Origin: Mixophyes australis
Lineage: Eukaryota; Chordata; Amphibia; Anura; Limnodynastidae
Direction of reading: 5' to 3'
NCBI GenBank assembly: GCA_036250195.1
Contig: JAVHZZ010000004.1
Location: 318,307,706-318,371,705, forward strand
Length of the DNA: 64,000 bases
A program made the translations under genes and the position numbers. The notes under the pieces are model-generated. The model had not been told where the DNA came from and ran no database searches. It saw nothing but the letters and a program-made list of their open reading frames with translations. Positions 21,747 through 30,523 of the stretch are shown here, in pieces (the stretch's first letter is position 1; every line of letters starts with the position of its first letter).

Positions 21747-22333
21747 ACTACCCTCACGTTTCCTTTGTCTATTCAGTTCCTCGTGTACTACTACCTATAT
21801 ATTACCAGTGCTGCTAGTCATAGACTTTCACGAGCATTCTCTACCATCTGCTGTCTCCTGTTCCGTGATCACCCCGCTACCAGAGTACCATATTACCATC
21901 TATACTGCTCTGGTAAGTCCATCACCTGGTGATCCCTGGGTAAAGACTCCTAGTGCCCGTGACACCCTGGTATTCACCAGGGACCCCCGCAAGGAGGTAT
22001 GGACTCCGCTGCAGGAGACACACAGGTCGCGGTCCTTCCACGAGTCAGAAGCAAGAGAAAGAATTGTCAGACAAGCTGGGTTAGTAATGGTGCAGGCAAT
22101 GAAGGTACACAAGGAGAATCCGAAGGGAAGGTGAGTCAAGCCTGGTCAGTAGCATTCTGGAAGCGCAATACACAGGGTTATCCAAAGGGGTAGTCAAAGG
22201 CAATCTGGGTCACAAGGGTCACAGGCAGACAGGCAAATATCAGGAGACAAGCAATAAACTGGAACACTGAGGAAATGCTGGAGGCAGGATAGGGACCTGA
22301 AACTCTGGCATTGGTAGGAAGGCCAGGAGGGGG

Positions 22334-22357
22334 TTAATATACTGCTGGGGGCCAATG
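22334..22357 (-). promoter_or_regulatory. TATA and CCAAT-like words, chromovirus B 5' LTR
   Basis: On the minus strand ATTGG (within CCCATTGGCCC) lies about 10 bp upstream of GCAGTATATTAACC. This is the only TATA-like word in the LTR and it is absent from the left copy. Confidence 0.45.
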
Positions 22358-22526
22358 GGAGGTCAGCGCTATAGCGCTGTCATAGTTAGCGCCCTCGCGC
22401 TCAGTCTAGCGTCCCGTTGCTAGGCAGCGGGAACGCTCCATAGTAGCTGTGGCCGAGCGGCCGGAAGTGACGCGTCTGGTTGCCTACTTTTGGGACCTAA
22501 GGGAAAGTGTGTGGGCCGTGCCGACA

Positions 22527-23095
22527 TTATTCACTTCACCATGGCACTGCCCACTGCAGCTCAATAATTGCATCAAAGCGCATCAGGGTGTGGGCCATGA
22601 AGTCATGAATCATTGATCAGTACCCACTCAGTGTGGCCTGATGATTCAAATCATGTCATAAATATCCTGTCCTCTTTTGAAGATATTCATTAGAGAGGGT
22701 TCCCTACTCTCCCGATAACTCCTCAAAATTCAGTAGTCTCCAAGACATTTTGGGAGAGTAGGCAAGTATGAAATGTATCAAGGAAGGAAAGACAGAGTGC
22801 AAAGAGATAGAAAGTCAGCTACTTCGCACAAGAAGAAAAACATGATACAGAGTCACGAAGAAAGAATGAGAGAGTAATATCAAGACAGGTACAGTAAAGT
22901 AAGAGAGACCTAAAAAAAACTTAAATATCCTGACCACCAAAACCTATTGGTGCAGCCTTGCCATCACTGCTCTGTTCATAAGATATTTTTTGCAACCAGC
23001 ATGGATTTTCCAGGCATTGTATGGTTGTATAGCTGAGTTTAACATTGAGGGCTTGGAGTTCCGTCCAGAAATGCCACCTGCTGGTTAATGTTCTG
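22527..23095. other. No gene; short inverted-repeat remnant
   Basis: No coding region. At 22690-22771 CCCTACTCTCCCGA and GGGAGAGTAGG face each other, the same terminal theme as 13420-13580, so a decayed MITE is likely. A purine-rich stretch follows at 22770-22920. Confidence 0.45.
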
Positions 23096-23770
23096 AATTA
23101 TTTATTTATTTATTTATTTATTTACAGTTATTTATATAGCAACTACATACAGTATTAGACAACACTTTTCAGAGAATATTTAATCATTCATATCACTCCC
23201 TGCCTAAGTGGACTTCCATACTATGGGCCTGATTCATTAAGGATCTCAAATGAAGAGGATACTCATTTCAGTCTCCTAGACAAAACCATGTTACAATGGA
23301 AGGGGTGCAAATAAGTGTTCTGTTTTACACATAAGTTAAATACTGCCTGTTTTTTCATGTAACACACAAATATTTGATAGCTTATTTGTACACTGAAATT
23401 TAAAGTTGATATTTGTGTGTTACATGAAAAAACAGTCAGTAGTTAACTTATGGGTAAAACAGAACACTTATTTGCACCCCTTCCATTGTAACATGGTTTT
23501 GTCTAGGAGACTGAAATGAGTATCCTCTTCATTTGAGAACCTTAATGAATCAGGCCCTATATTCCCAACCACGCAGAGACATACACAATTAATTTTATCA
23601 GAAGCTAAATAATCTACCAGTATGTCTGTAGACTGTAAAATGAATGTCATGCAAACAAAGGAAAAAAACACCACACAGATAGGACTCTGGTCATAATTGA
23701 ACCCAGGAAAACAGAGCTGTGAGGCATCCAAGCTAATTACTGTGCCACTGTGCTGCCCACAGAGCATCAA
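23096..23770 (-). mobile_element. Old V-SINE split by a MITE
   Basis: Left part 23096-23224 has an ATTT run then TTATTTATATAGCAAC, the V-SINE tail, and CACTCCCTGCC. Right part 23558-23770 has CCACACAGATAGGACTC, CATAATTGAACCC and CTGTGCCACTGTGCTGCC, the central block and tRNA-like head, all in minus orientation. The GGGCCTGA MITE copy 2 (23225-23557, TAT duplication) lies between. Sequence is more diverged than the V-SINE at 54709 or 58104. Confidence 0.75.
23225..23557. mobile_element. Palindromic MITE, GGGCCTGA family, copy 2
   Basis: Ends GGGCCTGATTCATTAAGG and its inverse, with TAT on both sides (23222-23224 and 23558-23560). The arms pair along almost the entire 333 bp, leaving a short centre near 23390. 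No coding capacity. It sits inside an older V-SINE. Confidence 0.9.
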
Positions 23771-23799
23771 ATTCTAGCTAAAACTACTGTCTGGACAAT

Positions 23800-24005
23800 G
23801 ATAGAATCATTGTTAATTCCATGAGGGCTATTAATGTAATGTGGGGTTTGATGGGGCTCTTAATGCAATGTGGATATTAAATGTGAATGCTATTAATTTG
23901 GGGAAAATATGCCTATTTATTAAATTGAAATGCTATTAATTTGACATTGGGTTTAGTTAGTAGGAAATAGGGCTATTTGTTATATGTAAATGTTTTTAAT
24001 TTAGC
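23800..24005. repeat. Dispersed repeat with TTAATTT periodicity, copy 1
   Basis: Loose repeats of about 60 bp built on GAATGCTATTAATTT and CTATTTATTAAAT words. Similar stretches occur at 45300-45645 and 55300-55620. The family is not recognised. Confidence 0.5.
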
Positions 24006-24508
24006 CACATTCCCAATATTATCCGTGTTCCAATTCAGCCCTGCACATATCACACATTCAATACCATAATACTTTCTAATTTTAAGTGCATGTCCATGCT
24101 ACAAAGTGATGTCTAAGTTAGCCATGTCATCGGGTTAGCCAGCCAGAGTCAGTTGAGAATGAATGCATCCTGATTCAGGAGCCCCTGATTTTACAGAACT
24201 TTCTGGAATAGGGAGGTAACAAGTGTGACAAGGGGAACACTTATGTATTATTTCTTCAAAGAAGCCACATGTATTTATTAATTATTCCAAGGTGCCAACT
24301 TATTTATTAATTCTACAAACGGGTTCCACTTACTTATTTATTTTTCAAAGGGGACACACTTATTTAAGATTTAATCAAAGGGTCAGCTTCTGTGTCCGCT
24401 ATTGTAGCACTGCATGTGCCCGTCTACACTTGCACACCAGTGTATGCTGGCACCTGTAGTGTCAGAATACACTGGGAGCGGACACTTTATTTTAAAATGA
24501 GTACCCTG
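24006..24508. other. No gene; weak tandem pattern
   Basis: No coding region. From 24230 to 24380 a loose roughly 45-bp pattern (ACTTATTTATTAATT followed by CAAAGGG) repeats four times. Confidence 0.45.
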
Positions 24509-24842
24509 GGGCCTGATTCATTAAGGATCTTAACTTGAGAAACTTCTTATTTCAGTCTCCTGGACAAAACCAAGTTACAATGCAAGGGGTGCAAATTAGT
24601 ATTCTGTTTTGCACATAAGTTAAATACTGACAGTTTTTTCATGTAGCACACAAATACTTGATAGCTTATTTGTACATTGAAATTTAAAGTTGATATTTGT
24701 GTGCTACATGAAAAAAACAGTCAGTATTTAACTTATGTGCAAAACAGAATACTAATTTGCACCCCTTGCATTGTAACATGGTTTTGTCCAGGAGACTGAA
24801 ATAAGAAGATTCTCAAGTTAAGATCCTTAATGAACCAGGCCC
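24509..24842. mobile_element. Palindromic MITE, GGGCCTGA family, copy 3
   Basis: Starts GGGCCTGATTCATTAAGG, ends AATGAACCAGGCCC, with CTG on both sides (24506-24508 and 24843-24845). Highly similar to copy 4 at 25301. The arms form a long hairpin. No coding capacity. Confidence 0.9.
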
Positions 24843-24845
24843 CTG

Positions 24846-25239
24846 GTATCCGCCATCCAGGTTTATTCCACAGATTATTTATTTTGATTTATAGAATGGA
24901 CTAGAACTACATTTCCTCATGTATCCTTCATATCTTCTTGCCCTTCCTTTGTCCCTTCTCTACTTCCCCTTCTGTCATATTGTATTTGCCCCTCAATATG
25001 GTCAGAGCTCATTATGTTGCCTCTCTTTCCCCTATATTATCTTCCTTACAATCCATTCTATTGGATAATCTCCCTATGTCTTCCTGCAATATTCTATGTA
25101 CTGCAATAAAATAAGCAGATTTTCAAAAGCGCAACTTAGGTATAATGACCTTTCAATTGTGTCCCGTTTCCATGCCACCACCTATTTTGATACCGTAAAA
25201 GTGCAATCTTCTGACACTTATAATGAGCTAAGTCAAGAG
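24846..25239. other. No gene seen
   Basis: AT-rich and pyrimidine-rich sequence between MITEs, with no motif. The first 20 bases or so match those following MITE copy 4. Confidence 0.45.
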
Positions 25240-25300
25240 TGCAGGTAAACTGCTGGTTTGAAAAGTGGAGATGTTGCCTATAGCAACCTATCAGATTCTA
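25240..25300. mobile_element. Half of a second MITE family
   Basis: CTGGTTTGAAAAGTGG, ATGTTGCCTATAGCAACC and CAGATTCTA match one arm of the complete MITE at 60127-60301. The other arm is absent; the sequence stops at the start of the GGGCCTGA MITE copy 4. Confidence 0.65.
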
Positions 25301-25634
25301 GGGCCTGATTCATTAAGGATCTTAACTTGAGAAACTTCTTATTTCAGTCTCCTGGACAAAACCATGTTACAATGCAAGGGGTGCAAATTAGTATTCTGTT
25401 TTGCACATAAGTTAAATACTAACTGTTTTTTTCATGTAGCACACAAATACTTGATAGCTTATTTGTACACTGAAATTTAAAGTTGATACTTGTGTGCTAT
25501 AGGAAAAAACAGGCAGTATTTAACTTATGTGCAAAACAGAATACTAATTTTCACCCCTTGCATTGTAACATGGTTTTGTCCAGGAGACTGAAATAAGAAG
25601 TTTCTCAAGTTAAGATCCTTAATGAATCAGGCCC
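25301..25634. mobile_element. Palindromic MITE, GGGCCTGA family, copy 4
   Basis: Starts GGGCCTGATTCATTAAGG, ends AATGAATCAGGCCC. Its right flank (CTGGTATCCACCATCC) matches the right flank of copy 3, but its left flank is unrelated and there is no 3-bp duplication, so this copy is a recombinant or duplicated product and not a simple insertion. Confidence 0.88.
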
Positions 25635-25637
25635 CTG

Positions 25638-27761
25638 GTATCCACCATCCAGGTTTACCAAGAGGGGCCCAGGCCCCATTAGGTACAGGGACACAATTGT
25701 TCTTCTGCCCCCACCTCTCCCCAGAGTACTTTCGGCAATTCTGAATAACACTGACCTATTAGTGAAGGGGAGAGAGGGTTTTTATTTCATTATTATTTTT
25801 TTTTTTTAAAGTACTGACAGACAAGACAGCTCAAACAGCATGCAGTGTGAGCTATCTCGGCTGTCAGTACCATGTCTAAAAAATCCTGCCATTTTAAGTC
25901 GTCTAGTGGTTGATTTAACATTAGCTCAGTGCCCTTATTAAGAGTTATCTTACATAATAAATAAAAGCACTTAACACTTGTTTGGAGAAGAAAGGCGACA
26001 AAATTTTATTGAAAATAAATTAAAGTTACGGCAAATAAAAAGTACGCCCAATCAGCTACAAGCAATTCCAAAATCACAATTGTGGCAACCAAAAACGTTC
26101 TTGGTAGACAGTGGAACCCCACTCACCATTGTTTGGCTCAGTAGCTGGTACCAGCCCGAAAAGGCGGTGCCCCATAACTACCCAAGGGGGATTGTTACCA
26201 ACGATGAGCATCCCATTTAAGGGAGAGAGCCCACCGCTACATGAATGTGTCATTTATTGCTGCTGATTGGCATGCTTTTTCAAAAAAGCTAGGTTCCACA
26301 CCATGGAACCGAAGCCTCAAATGAAGCATGTTGTAAATAGATGGATAGTCGGGGGGCAAAGAAAATGAAAGAAAGGAAAAGAGAAGAGAGGAGAGGATAA
26401 AGGGCAGGGGTAAAGCAAAACGGAAAAGAAAGATGATGATGCTACAATCAGAAAATAAGAAATATAAATAAAAAATCTATTCTATGTCTTTTAATGCAAA
26501 TTTCATTGCATTAACTTTGTGTCACTTTTCTCTTTAATGCCCAGTACAAATGTTTTTTTAGCGTTATTACAACATGCAGAAATGTTCTTATGCTGGAACA
26601 ATGTATAACTGCCATCTTGTGGCCAGATTAGAAATGTACAATTGATGTACATTTTGTGCAGTAATGAAAGTTCAGACTTGGAAACTAATTCAGGGATCTG
26701 TCTATAATCCAGAAAACTGTCCCCCAGCTCTGTATTGGATGCTTCCTTAGGCATATGGGAATGGTGATCCCACAACATGTAGTTCTAAAAATATAGTTAG
26801 TGTTCCTTTTTGACCCTACACAAGTGGCATATATTGTTTTAATGCGCACACAATATCAACAAACACATGTTCTAACAAATAGTCAGTAGTATATAGATGG
26901 GATATTGACTTTATGTAATATATAGAGAAAACCAAATGTGGCCTGGGCAAGGAAGCAGATCCATACAATGCCCACCACACATTATAGCAGTAATAAACCA
27001 AACATCATGCACTTTACCAGCCTGTTACCAGCTGTGACTCAATATTATTACCTGTGCCCACCATACTGCTGCATTGATTATATTAGCATTGCCCTAAGAA
27101 TCATTACAAAAGCTGTCTTCTATAATAAGTTATACTAGTAGTTCGCTCAAATTGATTACAGACCTGCTAACTTGAAATATTTTTTTTCAATGTAATCGTC
27201 AAGAAGAAATTCTCTAGGTATTTACAAAATGCTGTAAAATTGAATTGACTAAATTACTGACACATTTTTTGATTGAAAAAGTAACTTTATTTGTATAAAG
27301 TTACAAAAAACACACAATACATTACATTCAAGTGTATGCAGTACACCGTGAAACATAATCATTCATACATTTTGGTACAATACAAGGCATAAAGTACAAG
27401 ATATGACATCCTACACTATACATCGAGTACTGCACCAATCATGCAAACATAAACATTATAACATATTCAAAAAGCAATGGATGTGAGGGGATTGTAGGTT
27501 AGAAGGGTAGGGTGGGGAAATCACCGGCCCGAAGCTTTATTGAGGACAGATATAAAAATAGGGAAGAGTGCATAAATTAAGGCAAGACATTCAACAAAAC
27601 TTCAAACAGGATGGGGGAATGGGTTGGATGGGGTAAGGGAGGGGAGACACAAGCCCAAGGTGGAAGGAGAAGAGGGAGACTAGCTAAATTAGTGACACAT
27701 ACCTTACTTGATTATGCTATTAGAGCAAATATTATACACGTAATCCATACATATGTAATAC
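25638..27761. other. Long stretch without recognised genes
   Basis: About 2.1 kb upstream of the Gmr1-like element. It holds a T run (25794-25807), a purine-rich tract (26355-26440) and AT-rich DNA. One 80-codon frame at 25978-26220 contains FLVDSGTPLT, reminiscent of a retroelement protease, but has no other support. No RNA gene seen. Confidence 0.45.
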
Positions 27762-27765
27762 ATAC

Positions 27766-28249
27766 TGTAAAAAAGGGAGGCATTTATCTGACAAGATGCA
27801 GAGAAAGTATACAAGCAGAATAAAACATTGGCACAGGGATGCGCCTAGGTTGAGATTAAACCAGATAAAAACTTCTGTGTAGTTTAAAGTTTTGCTAACT
27901 TACATGATTTCCTCTCAGCAAACAGACAGGGTGTGTCTGTTAGTGCAAACAGAGCCAGTGATGGGCGTTTCTTTTTAAAGAGAAGGTGGGTGTGTCACGA
28001 TCAAGCTAAGGCTGGGGGAGGAGTATTATGCATAAAAGCTTGATTGTGTCATTTGTGCATAGAGACCAACGCTGGGGAAGCTGGCTGGTCTTGAGGGAGA
28101 TTGTCTATGTCTAGCTAGCGGTTAGGGTCTCCATATCTGCTGTGAAATTCATGTGGTGTCAAATACATGTTAAACCATCCTGACATTAAAGCTGCAAAAA
28201 AAGAAGAAGTTGTTCGCATGTGCTTCAGCAGTAGCGGGTTCTTGCTGCA
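27766..28249 (+). repeat. 5' LTR of element C
   Basis: It begins TGTAAAAAAGGGAGGC and ends in TTGCTGCA, followed two bases later by TGGTGTCAGGAGTGGG, the likely primer-binding site. A TATA-like ATGCATAAAAGC word lies at 28028-28039 and an ATTAAAGC near 28184 may serve polyadenylation. It matches 32527-33015. Confidence 0.92.
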
Positions 28250-28251
28250 AG

Positions 28252-28267
28252 TGGTGTCAGGAGTGGG
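28252..28267 (+). promoter_or_regulatory. Primer-binding site of element C
   Basis: TGGTGTCAGGAGTGGG lies just inside the 5' LTR and starts with the TGG complementary to a tRNA CCA end. The tRNA identity was not assigned. Confidence 0.6.
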
Positions 28268-28315
28268 ATACTCCGGGAAGCCAGTTTCCTCTACCCAACC
28301 CACGCAGACATCAAC

Positions 28316-29566
28316 ATGGGGGAAGTACTGAGAACCCTCGTGAATGTGGCCGCTGCGCAGCAACAGCAGCAAGCTCAGAAGCTATGAGTTGCCGAGGCAC
28401 AGGTGGAAAACACAAGGCTCTTAAGGGAAGAGTTAAGCCAGGTGAGGCATGACAGAAATGAACCACCTGGTCCTGTTCTCCAGAAAATGTCGCCAGGTGA
28501 TGACATAGAAGCATATCTGGTGTCCTTTGAGAGACTTGCAAAAAGGGCAAAATGGCCTCCTAAAGATTGGGCTGAGGGGCTGGTGCCATATCTGACTGGT
28601 GAAGCTCAGCGAGCTTATATGGATCTAGATGAGGACCGGGCCTCTGATTATTTGTGCCTAAAGTCTAAGATTGGCTCGCATTGGAGTTTCTGGGCAGGCC
28701 GAGCCCAGCGCTATCACCAATGGCGCTATGATAAAGAAAAATCGGTCAGAGCGCAAGTGGCTGAGCTTTCTAAAATTTTAAAGAAATGGCTGCAGCCTGA
28801 GGAGAATTCGCCTTCTCGGATTATTGAAGTTCTGGCGATAGATCACCGCATCCGGGGGCTGAACCGCGATTTGCAAAGGTGGGTGCTGCAATCAGACCCA
28901 CAAACTTATGAAGAGCTTGCCACAGTGGTAGAAAGGTTTTGTGCGCTACAGCAAATGACTAAAGAACCTGCATTCGTGCCAAAGCCGCTGCCACGCCAAA
29001 ATCCAGGATTGACAATCCTTGCTACAGGACCCAAAGGCAAAACTACTACGGACAGAGGGCCAGGTGCAAAGCTGTCTAATCTGAAGTGTTTCGAATGTGG
29101 TGAGCCAGGCCACTTTAGGGCAGAGTGTCCTAAACTACAGGAACCCATGGACTGTTCCGTGGCACATATTGGGCCTGCTTTTCCAAGCTGTTTTACCATG
29201 AGTCCCACATCAGGAAGTCCTTGTTTGTTCCGGGTGACTGTGCTAATCAACCAAAACCTTGTTCTGGCCTTGGTTGACTCGGGGAGTGAACTTGGTTTGG
29301 TTTCTAGCTCTGCCTTACCCGAAACCATAACTTCTCGGTTGCCCAAGGTGAAGGTTCTTTGCGTACATGGCACGACAGAGGAGTATGAAAGAACAATATT
29401 ACCAGTCACACTAAAAGACAAAACTGTTATGGTGGTAGCTGCCATAGCACCTAAACTCCTATATCCACACATATCCCACATATCCCACTGTTTAATGATG
29501 TCCTCGGTGAGCGGATCCGGCTGGACATGCCGGCAACTGATGCAACGGTCGGAAGCCCAGTTTTAA
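28316..29566 (+). pseudogene. gag: gag and protease of element C
   Basis: The natural start is the ATG at 28316 (MGEVLRTLVNVAAAQQQQQA); a TGA at 28385-28387 interrupts after 23 codons where related proteins would have Arg, and the frame is then open to 29566. Numbering from codon 28403: an amino-terminal capsid part (DDIEAYLVSFERLAKRAKWP, 33-52), a second part at 102-179 that strongly resembles the SCAN domain (RYHQWRYDKEKS, then ILKKWLQPE, IIEVLAIDH, LQRWVLQSDP), a zinc knuckle CFECGEPGHFRAEC at 229-242 and an aspartic protease active site LVDSGSELG at 290-298. SCAN dimerisation domains of vertebrate zinc-finger genes are held to derive from this kind of Gag. A frameshift follows the protease. 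Confidence 0.9.
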
Positions 29567-30523
29567 AGGAACAACCTAAGAATCCACAACATCTGTACAT
29601 CGATCTTTGGGAACAGCCAAACCGGAATGCCATCCTGGGAGTCACAGCAGGAGTTCCACAAAAGCATCCACCTGCGAGAAAACTTGGACAGTCCAAACTA
29701 GCATTGGTCGGTGATGTCGCAGATGATCCCACCCCGCCTGTCAGTGAGGATATGGACTGGTCCGCAATACCAATTTTGTTTCCTCTGCAGGACTTTGCTC
29801 GGGACCAACTTAATGATGCCACTTTGGAACATGCCTTTAAGAGTGTGACTGAGGTAAATGGGGTAGCGAAAGCCGCCCAGCCTGCAGAAGGTATACCATA
29901 TTTTATTGTCAAAAATAATTTCCTCTATAGAGTTGCTGTTGTACAGGTTGAAAAAAGTAGAACAACTGATGGTTCCTCAGGTCCATGTACCCCTAGTGTT
30001 AAAAGCAGCACACACACATGTCTGTGGGGGACATCTAGGGAAGGATAAAACACGGGAATAAGTTCTGCTTTGGTTTTACTGGCCCGGGGTACACATGGCA
30101 GTGAAAAAGTATTGCTGGTCCTGTCCCATTTGTCGGCGAACCTGTCCCAAACCCATGTACAGGGCACCTCTTATTCCAATACCAATAGTACAAATTCCTT
30201 TTGAACGGATAGCCATGGACCTTGTGGGGCCACTGGAAAAATCCGCACGTGGGCACCAATCTATACTAGTGGTGCTTGACTATGCAACCAAGTATCCAGA
30301 AGCAATTCCCCTACGAAACATAAAGTCCAGCACCATAACTAGAGAAATTGTATTGATGTTTACACGCTTGGGAATACCCAAAGAAATCCTCACAGACCAG
30401 GGTACTCCATTCATGTCCAAACTGATGAAGGACATGTGCCAGTTGCTAGGGGTTACGGTGCTTCACACCTCTGTCTACCATCCACAAACAGATGGCTTGG
30501 TGGAACGCTTTACCGCACATTAA
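29567..30523 (+). pseudogene. pol: Integrase of element C, N-terminus and core
   Basis: The linker reads in one frame (DQLNDATLEHAFKSV, then GIPYFIVKNNFLYRV, about 29810-29940). Near 29950 the frame shifts; the next frame gives LMVPQVHVPLVLKAAHTH and VCGGHLGKDKTRE, the two histidines of the HHCC finger, then a TAA at 30049-30051. The frame continues with CPIC, the cysteine pair, and a core with D in AMDLVGPL, D in LTDQGTPF and E in DGLVERF, the last two separated by 35 residues (DD35E). At about 30513 one base is missing and the frame ends at 30523; the remainder continues at 30526 in another frame. Catalytic residues are all present. Confidence 0.9.

Larger units (their letters stand above)
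20152..21964 (+). mobile_element. Solo LTR nested in chromovirus B LTR
   Basis: The insert starts TGTCACTCACCAG and ends GCCCGTGACA, and CCCTG lies on both sides (20147-20151 and 21965-21969). The left LTR of element B has a single uninterrupted CCCTG at the equivalent place, so this is a clean empty-site comparison. TG...CA ends plus a 5-bp duplication identify an LTR of about 1.8 kb without internal region, the product of recombination between two LTRs. It carries a TATA-like word, an array of 80-bp repeats and four stem-loop modules. Confidence 0.9.
15381..22526 (-). mobile_element. Ty3/gypsy chromovirus B, minus strand
   Basis: The element reads right to left: 5' LTR (20077-22526, enlarged by a nested solo LTR), gag (19130-20063), protease-RT-RNase H (17211-19057), integrase (16376-17210), integrase C-terminus with chromodomain (15805-16375), polypurine tract (minus-strand purines, 15859-15882) and 3' LTR (15381-15856). 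Domain order and chromodomain place it among chromoviruses, the same broad group as element A but of a different LTR family. Breaks are few: two in-frame stops in pol, a frameshift before the chromodomain and several lesions in gag. Flanking bases (AAAT left, TTAT right) do not form an obvious target duplication. Confidence 0.93.
20077..22526 (-). repeat. 5' LTR of chromovirus B with nested insertion
   Basis: On the plus strand it begins TGTCATGACTTAG, identical apart from one base to the left LTR start, and ends near GGGCCGTGCCGACA, similar to the left copy's CCGCGCCTGACA. A solo LTR with its 5-bp duplication occupies 20152-21969. Without that insertion the LTR would be about 630 bp. It contains promoter-like words on the minus strand at 22334-22357 that the left copy lacks. 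Confidence 0.82.

Noticed and set aside
15377..22530. Target duplication of chromovirus B
   Set aside because: Bases left of 15381 and right of 22526 do not match in any 4-6-bp register.
25978..26220. Retroelement protease (FLVDSGTPLT)
   Set aside because: A single short motif in an 80-codon frame with no neighbouring pol sequence; chance is likely.
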